From: Acidobacteriaceae bacterium
GTDB taxonomy: Bacteria > Acidobacteriota > Terriglobia > Terriglobales > Acidobacteriaceae
Length of the DNA stretch: 14,895 nt
Assembly: GCA_003165455.1 (NCBI GenBank)
Contig: PLUJ01000185.1
Location: 1-14,895 of the forward strand
Direction: 5' to 3'
Shown: positions 1 to 6,538 of the stretch, piece by piece
Position numbering within the stretch: the stretch's first letter is position 1
Layout: every line of letters begins with the position of its first letter
Notes under the pieces: model-generated
Database searches by the model: none
The model's input: only the letters and a program-made list of their open reading frames with translations
Told to the model about the DNA's origin: nothing
Translations under genes and position numbers: made by a program

Positions 1-1110
1 GAGCTGATGCGGCTGAAGTACGGCATCGCCATCGCCGGAATGCACGGTAAGACCACAACAACCTCAATGGTGGCGGCCGTGCTTGCGGGGGGCGGGCTGG
101 ATCCCACTGTGGTTGTGGGCGGCCGCGTGGATGCGATGGGGTCCAATGCGCGTCTGGGAAAGTCGCAATATCTGGTGGCGGAGGCCGATGAGAGTGACCG
201 CTCGTTTCTGAAGCTCTCACCGATTTTATCGGTGGTGACCAACATTGACCGCGAGCACATGGATTGTTACCGCAACATGCGGGACGTGAAGAATACCTTT
301 CTGGAATTCATGGATCGAGTGCCGTTCTATGGCATGGTTGTGGCTTGCAACGACGATCCGGTATTGAGAAAGCTCTTGCCGGAGGTGCGGCGGCGTACGG
401 TGACATACGGGACCAAGCGCGGATCTGATTTTTTCATCAAGTTAGGAAGCGGCTGCGCGCCGGCGATGGGTCCAACCAGTGGGCCGCTGAGCCGCTTTCA
501 CGTGAGTTATCGCAAGAGAGATTTGGGAGAGTTCACGCTGCATGTGCCGGGATTGCATAACGTTCTGAACGCGACGGCCGCCATTGCAGTGGGAATCGGG
601 CTGGATGTGGATGTGGAAGCGATCCGAGCGGGGCTCGAGCAGTTCCGCGGAGTAGACCGGCGCTTCCAATTGCGCGGGCGCGTGGCGGGGGTGAGTGTAA
701 TTGACGATTATGGGCACCATCCTACTGAGATCAAGGCGACTTTGGCGGCGGCGCGCCAGTGCGGGTTTCGCAAAGTGCATGTGGTGTTTCAGCCGCATCG
801 GTACACGCGCACGCGCGATCTGATGGAAGAGTTCACCACGGCTTTTGCCGAGGCGGACTCTGTGTTTGTGCTGGATATTTATGCGGCGAGCGAGAAGCCG
901 ATTGAAGGAATCAGCGCGGAAGCGTTGGCTCACGTGATCTGTGATAAGACCGGCAGAAGCGCCGAATATGTGAGTTCGTTCGCTGATGCGGCGAGCGCGG
1001 CGGCTGGGAGAGCGGGTGATGGGGATATGATCCTGACTTTGGGAGCGGGAAGCGTGTCACAGTTAGGGCCGATGATTCTCGAGAAGGTGCAAGAAAAGCA
1101 GTTGGTGTAG
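1..1110 (+). CDS. murC: UDP-N-acetylmuramate--L-alanine ligase MurC, 5' truncated
   Basis: MurC joins L-alanine to UDP-MurNAc using ATP in the cytoplasm, the first peptide-adding step of peptidoglycan synthesis. The frame is open from base 1, so the gene begins outside the window. The first internal ATG (base 7) is not the real start, because the ATP-binding loop GMHGKTTTT lies at bases 37-63 and in full MurC proteins it comes after about 110 residues of UDP-binding domain. Other Mur ligase marks are EADESDRSF, TNIDREHMDCY, HNVLNATAAIAVG, DDYGHHPTEIKATL and FQPHRYTRTRDL. The DDYGHHPTE and FQPHRYTRT blocks point to MurC rather than MurD, MurE or MurF. About 369 residues are visible, including the whole C-terminal domain. 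The gene ends with TAG at 1108-1110. It is followed by the RHH pair instead of murB, ddl or ftsQ. Confidence 0.97.
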   Translation, partial: ELMRLKYGIAIAGMHGKTTTTSMVAAVLAGGGLDPTVVVGGRVDAMGSNARLGKSQYLVAEADESDRSFLKLSPILSVVTNIDREHMDCYRNMRDVKNTFLEFMDRVPFYGMVVACNDDPVLRKLLPEVRRRTVTYGTKRGSDFFIKLGSGCAPAMGPTSGPLSRFHVSYRKRDLGEFTLHVPGLHNVLNATAAIAVGIGLDVDVEAIRAGLEQFRGVDRRFQLRGRVAGVSVIDDYGHHPTEIKATLAAARQCGFRKVHVVFQPHRYTRTRDLMEEFTTAFAEADSVFVLDIYAASEKPIEGISAEALAHVICDKTGRSAEYVSSFADAASAAAGRAGDGDMILTLGAGSVSQLGPMILEKVQEKQLV

Positions 1111-1130
1111 GCCGAGCAACGGGGTAGAAT
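1102..1130 (+). promoter_or_regulatory. Possible sigma-70 promoter for the RHH pair
   Basis: TTGGTG (1102-1107) and TAGAAT (1125-1130) are separated by 17 bases, a good match to -35 and -10 boxes. The -35 box lies in the last codons of murC. Transcription would start around 1137, inside the inverted repeat at 1132-1159. A repressor bound there would block the promoter directly. This is prediction from sequence alone. Confidence 0.4.
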
Positions 1131-1131
1131 G

Positions 1132-1167
1132 GCATATGAGCATGTGTATGCTCATATGCATATATGC
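1132..1167. promoter_or_regulatory. Palindromic operator-like site upstream of the RHH gene
   Basis: GCATATGAGCAT (1132-1143) and ATGCTCATATGC (1148-1159) form a perfect 12-base inverted repeat around GTGT. A second palindrome, GCATATATGC (1158-1167), shares its first two bases with the end of that repeat. The site lies directly between the predicted -10 box and the start of a ribbon-helix-helix gene, which is where such proteins usually repress their own operon. In RNA it could also form a hairpin, but there is no T tract and a gene follows at once, so an operator is more likely than a terminator. Confidence 0.6.
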
Positions 1168-1186
1168 TTTTCGAAGTGGAGATTCG

Positions 1187-1468
1187 ATGAAAACCGCGCG
1201 GCTGCAGGTACTGACAACTCCCGCCTTTCGGGACTGGCTTCGCAAGGAGGCCAGGAACGCCGGCGTAAGCGTGGCGGAACTCGTCCGCACGCGGTGTGAG
1301 CATAAACCCACAGGCGAAGAACAAGCCGTTGCCAAATTAGCTTCGCATCTGCACAAAGAAGTGCGAAAGGCGCAAGTCTCGCTCAGAAGCGGCTTGGCCG
1401 AAGCCAACGCTGTGCTGGATGAACTAAGAAAAGAGCGCGAACGCCGGCATCGTGCCGTGAGCCGCTGA
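1187..1468 (+). CDS. Small ribbon-helix-helix (CopG/Arc-like) DNA-binding protein
   Basis: This is a protein of 93 residues. The N-terminal part, starting MKTARLQVLTTPAFRDWL and running through EARNAGVSVAELVRTRCE, has the strand-helix-helix pattern of RHH repressors: a short amphipathic strand, a first helix, a turn at AGVS, and a second helix. The remainder (about residues 45-93) is predicted helical and rich in Lys, Arg and Glu, possibly a coiled coil for pairing with a partner. I chose ATG 1187, which has GGAG at 1178-1181 five bases upstream. An in-frame ATG at 1136 would lie inside the inverted repeat and adds a peptide with no RHH character. The stop overlaps the next start (TGATG), so the two genes are probably translationally coupled. 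It probably represses its own promoter. It could be the antitoxin-like half of a two-gene module or a plasmid-type accessory regulator; the sequence does not decide. Confidence 0.7.
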   Translation: MKTARLQVLTTPAFRDWLRKEARNAGVSVAELVRTRCEHKPTGEEQAVAKLASHLHKEVRKAQVSLRSGLAEANAVLDELRKERERRHRAVSR

Positions 1469-1653
1469 TGAGTGTTCTGACCCAGGCTATCGACGCGATC
1501 AAGGAAGCGCTGAAACTCACCGACGAAGTCAGGCGCGCCGGCGAAACGCTGAAAGAGTTGGCTCAGGAAATGCGCGACCACGACCGCCGCATCACTCGCC
1601 TTGAAGCGCAGTGGGAGACCGCTGCCATGCTATCGCGAAGACAGTTGGAATAA
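1468..1653 (+). CDS. 61-residue helical partner protein of the RHH regulator
   Basis: I cannot name this protein. It is 61 residues long, has no membrane segment or signal peptide, and is almost entirely predicted helix. Heptad-like spacing of Leu, Ile and Val runs from about residue 5 to 50 with many Lys, Arg, Glu and Asp, so a coiled coil is likely. Its ATG shares one base with the stop of the RHH gene (TGA 1466-1468, ATG 1468-1470), the classic layout of a coupled pair whose products interact. From memory, and not checked, similar small proteins of the type 'SxxTxAxxAxxxAxxLxxxVxxA' follow RHH genes in proteobacterial mobile DNA. No toxin motif is visible. The reading frame is supported mainly by the overlap and by regular codon use. 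Confidence 0.6.
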   Translation: MSVLTQAIDAIKEALKLTDEVRRAGETLKELAQEMRDHDRRITRLEAQWETAAMLSRRQLE

Positions 1654-1772
1654 TCCAAACGAGTGCCATTGCCGCGGTAGAAATTCCACAAAATTGGCTG
1701 TCTTGTCTGTTCATTCTTTATCGCTAACGGATTGATTTGTCATTCGTCCAATCGCCATAAGGAGCGAGATCG

Positions 1773-2282
1773 ATGAAATCTACACATGCCTGGGGGTGGT
1801 TCGCAGCTGGAGTTGTCGCGCTGGGACTAAACGGCGTTTATCACGATTACGGCGCGCCCTGCGCACATCGGACCTTGGAAAAGCTTATGGAGCGGATTGT
1901 CGAGCCATCAAGGTCCGTGATCGCGCTGGCTTCCGACCATGCTGATTGGTTCATGGCCAAAAGCGGGATCGTAGCCGCACGGACGGAGACCGCAGCTTGC
2001 CGTTTAGGCTCTACGAGAATGCACCTGCAAACCAAAGTGGGTCGCAATCGCATTGAAACCTCTCGCTTCGAAAGGATTTCGGCTCGCGAAGAAATGGCAA
2101 TCGCCAGGATGGAAGCAAACCGAGTTCGCATCCAGGAGCAAGTCGAAGAGCACGTGGCCCGAATGCGACCGGTGAGGGTGTTTGATTCATCGATGTGTCG
2201 GCGAGTGCGAGTCAATGTTCCGCATATTGAGGGTTCAGCTCCCGGGGTGCACATCGAAAACGTAAGTGCGCAGATAGACTAA
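1773..2282 (+). CDS. Membrane-anchored helical protein of unknown function
   Basis: This is a protein of 169 residues that I do not recognise as a named family. The start is well supported by TAAGGAG (1758-1764), eight bases before the ATG. Residues 7-23 (WGWFAAGVVALGLNGVY) form one hydrophobic segment, probably an uncleaved signal anchor, with the rest outside the cytoplasm. Residues 60-155 look like one long Arg- and Glu-rich helix with repeated short units such as ARTETA, ISAREEMAIARMEANRVRIQEQVEEHVARM. The last 30 residues are Val/Pro-rich (VNVPHIEGSAPGVHIENV) and probably extended. The protein has four cysteines, at about residues 30, 76, 142 and one in the 'SSMCRR' region counted among them, so the exact pairing is unclear. 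It sits between the RHH pair and ftsQ. A structural or envelope role is possible but not shown. Confidence 0.75.
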   Translation: MKSTHAWGWFAAGVVALGLNGVYHDYGAPCAHRTLEKLMERIVEPSRSVIALASDHADWFMAKSGIVAARTETAACRLGSTRMHLQTKVGRNRIETSRFERISAREEMAIARMEANRVRIQEQVEEHVARMRPVRVFDSSMCRRVRVNVPHIEGSAPGVHIENVSAQID

Positions 2283-2352
2283 GCGCTCGTAGCGTTCGGC
2301 TGGCAGCGGTACATTTCAAGCATTCTTCCCTGACAAGACAATTCCAGCGGCT

Positions 2353-2376
2353 GGGACGGGCGAATGCGCCCGTCCC
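2353..2376. repeat. GC-rich hairpin: terminator or dispersed palindromic repeat
   Basis: GGGACGGGCG (2353-2362) and CGCCCGTCCC (2367-2376) form a perfect 10-base-pair stem with an AATG loop, followed by CCACAATTTAG. It lies 70 bases after the helical membrane protein and 146 bases before ftsQ. The downstream T tract is weak, so intrinsic termination is uncertain. The shape, together with the flanking CTGGG and CCCCACA, recalls short palindromic elements that I believe are scattered between genes in acidobacterial genomes. I cannot test copy number here. Confidence 0.6.
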
Positions 2377-2522
2377 CACAATTTAGTCAAGTTAATCAAG
2401 CCAATGATGTCCAATGCGATTCCTGTCTGTGCAAAACCCCAACATTTTTTATATCTCAACCTCTGAAAAAAAGTTATAGTTTGAAGGCTCAGCGATTCCA
2501 CAGCGACAACTGACCTGAACTG

Positions 2523-3890
2523 ATGGCGCGGAAATCGGCACCGACCATCTTGCAGGAGGAGTTGTACCCACCCAGCGCCAACGCCGCGCGCGAGGAGATT
2601 GACGACGCGCGCCTCGTCGACCTGGACGTGGATGAGGAATCCCCATTCCTGCGCGGGCAAAAGCGCGTCTCCGCCCGCCGAAGTTCTCTCCCCAAGAAAA
2701 CAGCCAATGGATTGCTGTGGGCGCTGGTAGTTGCGACCGTTTTCTGCATTGCGGGATTCGCCATGGCTGCGCTGTATCACTACGGCGAACACTCCTGGCG
2801 CTTTCGGGTGGAGTCGAGCGACAACATTGAAGTCACGGGAATGCAGAACGTGACCAAGTCGCAAATCATGGAGGTGATGGGCGCCGATATTGGACGCAAC
2901 ATTTTCTTCATCCCCCTGGCTCAGCAGAAGGCTCAACTGGAGCAGATTCCGTGGGTGGAAACTGCCAGCGTCATGCGGTTTGTGCCCAATCGGTTGAAGG
3001 TTGAAATCCACGAGCGTACGCCAGTGGCATTTGCTCGTGTAGGACCGCGGATGGAATTGATCGATGCGGGCGGGACCCTCATGGAACTCTCTCCTAAACA
3101 TAAGTACTCGTTCCCAGTGATTGTAGGAATGAATCCGGGCGAGCCGCTTTCGACGCGAGCGCCTCGCATGAAGGCATACGGCGAAATGGTGCGGGAACTG
3201 GATTCCGGTGGCGCACGCTACTCGCAGGAACTCAGTGAAGTTGATCTTTCCGACCTGGAGGACGTAAAGGTGCGCGTCAACGATCCCGCAGGCGACGTAC
3301 TCGTGCACCTGGGATCGTCGGACTATTTGCCCCGCTACAAGATTTACATTGCGCACGCGCAAGGTTGGCGTCAGCAGTTTCAAAAACTCGAGTCAGTGGA
3401 TCTCCGTTACGACAATCAAATTATCGTGAACCCGGATATGGAGCGGGCGGCGAGGCAGGCTCCGTTGAATCCCAACATGGCGAAAGCGGCGGCTGCCGCC
3501 GCGGGCGTAAAGCCAGCGGCATTGCTCACGCGAGTAGGGCCGAATGACCGAGCGGTGCCGAAGCCCGCTTTCGAGTTGACTCCCAAAAAGCTCGACGCAA
3601 AGGCTGGGTCCGTGCCTACGAAGAAGTCTTTGAGCAAACCGAAAGCAAGTAATTCTGCAGTGAGCCCCAAAATAGTCGACAGGCATTCCAGGGCGGATGA
3701 ACGCGCAGCCAAGTCAGTTTCAGCGAAAAAGAAATCGGCCCATGCTGTAGCGGCGCGAACGGTTAAGGAGCGCAAAAAGCCTGCCGCGAAGAGTTTAGCA
3801 GCAACGGCCAAGCCGACGAGTGCGAGCGGCGGACAGAAACCGAGTCCGGCGATTGCGAAGACACAAAGCAGCCAGGAACCAAGCGATTAA
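2523..3890 (+). CDS. ftsQ: Cell division protein FtsQ with a long cationic tail
   Basis: FtsQ (DivIB) is a bitopic inner-membrane protein that links the cytoplasmic ring to the periplasmic divisome through FtsB and FtsL. The N-terminal 60 residues are a charged cytoplasmic region, and residues 63-85 are the membrane span (GLLWALVVATVFCIAGFAMAALY). Residues 95-170 form the POTRA domain, with the typical pattern NIEVTGMQNV ... GRNIFFI ... IPWVETASVMRFVPNRLKVEIHERTPVAF. Residues 171-303 are the beta domain, ending SVDLRYDNQIIV. After it comes an unusual tail of about 150 residues rich in Lys, Ala, Ser and Pro. Typical FtsQ proteins are about 250-350 residues; this one is 455. No strong ribosome binding site precedes ATG 2523. 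An AT-rich patch with TATAGT (2475-2480) could be a -10 box, but no clear -35 is seen. ftsA follows after 37 bases. Confidence 0.93.
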   Translation: MARKSAPTILQEELYPPSANAAREEIDDARLVDLDVDEESPFLRGQKRVSARRSSLPKKTANGLLWALVVATVFCIAGFAMAALYHYGEHSWRFRVESSDNIEVTGMQNVTKSQIMEVMGADIGRNIFFIPLAQQKAQLEQIPWVETASVMRFVPNRLKVEIHERTPVAFARVGPRMELIDAGGTLMELSPKHKYSFPVIVGMNPGEPLSTRAPRMKAYGEMVRELDSGGARYSQELSEVDLSDLEDVKVRVNDPAGDVLVHLGSSDYLPRYKIYIAHAQGWRQQFQKLESVDLRYDNQIIVNPDMERAARQAPLNPNMAKAAAAAAGVKPAALLTRVGPNDRAVPKPAFELTPKKLDAKAGSVPTKKSLSKPKASNSAVSPKIVDRHSRADERAAKSVSAKKKSAHAVAARTVKERKKPAAKSLAATAKPTSASGGQKPSPAIAKTQSSQEPSD

Positions 3891-3927
3891 TTTTAATTGT
3901 TATTTTCAAGTAATCAGGGACTGATTC

Positions 3928-5139
3928 ATGGCTAAGCAGCAAGGGAATGTTTTGACGGCAATCGATGTGGGGAGTGCGAAGACGTGTGCGCTCATGGCGG
4001 AGGTGACGGATAGTGGTTTGCGCTATCGGGGTCACGGAGTGGCGCAGTCGCGGGGCTCCCGCAAGGGCGTAATCGTGGAGTTGGAAAAAGCAGTTGCGGC
4101 AATTCAGAAGGCCGTCGAAGCCGCCGAAGACGTTGCTGGAGCGGCAGTCGAGCACGCCATTGTAGGGATTGGCGGATCGCACGTACGCGGAATCAATAGT
4201 CATGGAGGCATCACGCTGGGCACGCGTCCCAGGGAGATTGGACGCGATGAGATCAAGCAGGCGGTTGAGCGGGCAAGAGCCATTCCGCTGCCGGGAGATC
4301 GTGAAGTACTGCACCTGTTGCCGCAGGAGTTCATTCTTGACGATCAGGCCGGAGTTCACGACCCGCTGGGCATGATGGCAGCGCGGTTGGAAGTCCGAGT
4401 TCATCTGGTGACGGCGGCGGCGAGTGCGACGCAGAATGTAATCACAGCCGTGAATCGTGCTGGCGTGCATGTGGATGACACCGTATTTGAGCCTCTGGCT
4501 GCCGCCGATTCTGTACTGCGTGCGGATGAGCGTGAGTTGGGAGTGTGCCTCGCGGATATCGGCGCGGGATCAACCGAACTGGTTGTTTTCCTGCAAGGCG
4601 CGGTCGTATACACGGGAGTGATTCCACTGGGGGGCGATCACTTTACCAGCGATCTATCCATGGGGATGTGTACGCCGTTGGCCGAGGCCGAAAAAATAAA
4701 GAAAGTGTACGGGAATGCAATCGTTACGCTGATTCCCGAAGGCAACGAAGTGGAAGTGCCCTCGGTGGGCGACCGGGCTTCGCGGTTGCTTCCTCAGCGT
4801 TTAGTGGCGGAAATACTCGAGCCGCGCGCCCGCGAATTGTTCGAGATGATGCGTGATGCGCTGCGGCAGTGCGGCATGTTTGACGCGTGCCTCGCCGGCA
4901 TTGTGCTCAGCGGCGGCGGGTCGCGCCTGCCGGGAATTTTCGATGTTGCCGAGTCGGTGTTGCGGCGTCCGGTGCGGCTCTCGTGGCCTACGCCGCTGGC
5001 CAAAATGCCGGCCACTTTGGCGGAGCCGGAATATGCCACGGTGCTCGGGATGGTGAATTACGGACAACGAGCGCGGGTGGCGCGTGGATTTCAAGGAGAT
5101 CGGTGGGGGTCGCGGTTAAAAGCCATGTTGGTGGGATAG
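3928..5139 (+). CDS. ftsA: Cell division protein FtsA
   Basis: FtsA is an actin-like ATPase that tethers FtsZ filaments to the membrane and recruits later division proteins. At 403 residues it has normal length. The phosphate-1 loop is AIDVGSAKTC (residues 11-20), the phosphate-2 loop ADIGAGSTE (209-217) and the adenosine motif LSGGGSRLPG (327-336). The FtsA-specific 1C (SHS2) insertion covers about residues 84-165 and separates it from MreB and DnaK. The C-terminal 15 residues (GDRWGSRLKAMLVG) match the amphipathic membrane-targeting helix of FtsA. The start at 3928 has AGGGA (3916-3920) seven bases upstream. It lies 37 bases after ftsQ and 127 bases before ftsZ, so ftsQ and ftsA are probably one transcript. 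Confidence 0.97.
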   Translation: MAKQQGNVLTAIDVGSAKTCALMAEVTDSGLRYRGHGVAQSRGSRKGVIVELEKAVAAIQKAVEAAEDVAGAAVEHAIVGIGGSHVRGINSHGGITLGTRPREIGRDEIKQAVERARAIPLPGDREVLHLLPQEFILDDQAGVHDPLGMMAARLEVRVHLVTAAASATQNVITAVNRAGVHVDDTVFEPLAAADSVLRADERELGVCLADIGAGSTELVVFLQGAVVYTGVIPLGGDHFTSDLSMGMCTPLAEAEKIKKVYGNAIVTLIPEGNEVEVPSVGDRASRLLPQRLVAEILEPRARELFEMMRDALRQCGMFDACLAGIVLSGGGSRLPGIFDVAESVLRRPVRLSWPTPLAKMPATLAEPEYATVLGMVNYGQRARVARGFQGDRWGSRLKAMLVG

Positions 5140-5155
5140 AAGGCGATCGGTGGTT

Positions 5156-5221
5156 GGCGGTGAGCGGTCAACTCTTAAATGAATCGTGGCTCAATTGAGG
5201 TGCCACTGACCATTCACCACT
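5156..5221. repeat. Imperfect inverted repeat between ftsA and ftsZ
   Basis: GGCGGTGAGCGGTCA (5156-5170) can pair with TGACCATTCACCACT (5207-5221): 13 of 15 positions pair if G-U pairs are allowed. The loop of 36 bases contains the palindrome CTCAATTGAG (5190-5199). The arms are built of short GGT-type units. It could act in the ftsA-ftsZ transcript as an attenuator or RNA-processing site, or be a dispersed intergenic repeat. No T tract follows, so a simple terminator is unlikely. Confidence 0.4.
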
Positions 5222-5266
5222 GGCCACTTGCCTGACGGCAAGAACTTAAATTTGAGGGTGAGCATT

Positions 5267-6538
5267 ATGACAAACGATTCAAGCATTCGCATCAGCTTCA
5301 ACGAAGAGCCGCTCAACGATGCCAAGATCAAGGTCATCGGCGTGGGCGGCGGCGGCGGCAACGCAGTCAACCGCATGATCGATGCCGGAGTCGAGGGCAT
5401 CGAGTTCATCGCGGCCAACACGGACTTGCAGGCGCTGCGGATGTCGCGCGCGCCGGTCAAGTTACAGCTTGGCGTGAAGCTGACCAACGGCCTTGGAGCG
5501 GGCGCGAATCCGGAAGTGGGCCGCAAGGCGGCGCTCGAAGATTCCGACAAGATCATCGAAGCGCTCGAGGGTGCGGACATGGTGTTTGTGACCACGGGCC
5601 TCGGCGGCGGCACCGGTACGGGCGCGGCTCCGATCATCGCGTCGTTAGCCAGCGAGTTGGGAGCGCTTACCGTTGCGGTTGTCACCAAGCCATTCTCATT
5701 CGAAGGCAAGAGGCGCATGACGCAGGCGGATCGTGGCATCGCCGAACTGATGGAATCCGTCGATACCACGATCGTGATTCCCAATGAAAAGCTGTTGGCA
5801 GTGGCTGAAGATGCAGGATTCTTCGAATCTTTCCGGGTAGCGGATGACATTCTGCGGCAGGGTGTGCAGGGGATCTCCGACATCATCACAATTCCCGGCA
5901 TCATCAATCGGGATTTCGCCGACGTTAAAACCATCATGGCCCGTATGGGCTATGCGGTAATGGGTACGGCAACCGCGAGCGGAACCAAGCGCACCATCGA
6001 AGCGGCGCAACGCGCCATCGCATCGCCGTTGCTCGAAGCCGGAGCGATTGATGGAGCACGCGGCATTTTAATCAACATCACGGGCTCGGCTTCGTTGAAA
6101 CTGGCCGAAGTGCAGCAGGCCTGCAGCATCATCCAGAGTGCGGCGCATGAAGATGCCAACATTATTTTCGGAGCGGTGCTGGACGAGAAGATGAAAGATG
6201 CGGTGAAGATCACGGTGATTGCTACGGGCTTCCGAGAAATCCCTCGGGCGCAACGAAAGCCGGAGGTTTATTCCTCATTCGCTTCCAGCCACGAAGATGC
6301 CATGAATTTCCCGCAGGTTATGTCTCCCGTACCCCCCACGCCTGATCCTTTTTTCGATCCCGTACCCGAAAAGAGGATGGAAGAAGGGATGATGTCGGAA
6401 TCGTCTTCGCTGGCAATGTCCCATGCCGGCGCAGATGTGATTTCGCTCGATACGATGAGAAGCGCCATGGTGGCGAACTTCGAGCAGGAAGACCTGGACG
6501 ACCCGGCATTTCTACGCAAGCGCGGCGAAGTTATGTAG
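5267..6538 (+). CDS. ftsZ: Cell division protein FtsZ
   Basis: FtsZ is the tubulin-like GTPase that polymerises into the cytokinetic ring. From ATG 5267 the protein has 423 residues. It has VIGVGGGGGNAVNRM (residues 23-37), the tubulin signature GGGTGTG (113-119), the T7 catalytic loop NRDFADV (214-220) and the conserved GFRE block (321-324). A flexible linker (about 330-405) follows, and the C-terminal peptide DLDDPAFLRKR (409-419) is the docking site for FtsA and other partners. I chose ATG 5267 because GAGGG (5254-5258) lies eight bases upstream. An in-frame TTG at 5228 adds 13 residues without a ribosome binding site. The 127-base gap after ftsA contains an inverted repeat, so ftsZ may be expressed partly on its own. 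Confidence 0.98.
   Translation: MTNDSSIRISFNEEPLNDAKIKVIGVGGGGGNAVNRMIDAGVEGIEFIAANTDLQALRMSRAPVKLQLGVKLTNGLGAGANPEVGRKAALEDSDKIIEALEGADMVFVTTGLGGGTGTGAAPIIASLASELGALTVAVVTKPFSFEGKRRMTQADRGIAELMESVDTTIVIPNEKLLAVAEDAGFFESFRVADDILRQGVQGISDIITIPGIINRDFADVKTIMARMGYAVMGTATASGTKRTIEAAQRAIASPLLEAGAIDGARGILINITGSASLKLAEVQQACSIIQSAAHEDANIIFGAVLDEKMKDAVKITVIATGFREIPRAQRKPEVYSSFASSHEDAMNFPQVMSPVPPTPDPFFDPVPEKRMEEGMMSESSSLAMSHAGADVISLDTMRSAMVANFEQEDLDDPAFLRKRGEVM

Noticed and set aside
1187..1653. Classic toxin-antitoxin pair
   Set aside because: The first protein fits an RHH antitoxin, but the second has no RelE, MazF, PIN or Fic features, so the label is not justified.
2316..3383. 355-codon open frame on the minus strand across ftsQ
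   Set aside because: It is antisense to a clear ftsQ with recognisable domains, has no family motifs and shows unusual composition; it is a shadow of codon bias in a high-GC gene.
5228..5266. TTG start adding 13 residues to FtsZ
   Set aside because: No ribosome binding site precedes it, while ATG 5267 has GAGGG at proper distance and gives a normal FtsZ N-terminus.
5191..5937. 248-codon minus-strand frame over ftsZ
   Set aside because: It lies opposite the highly conserved FtsZ GTPase domain and is low-complexity Ser/Ala/Pro sequence.
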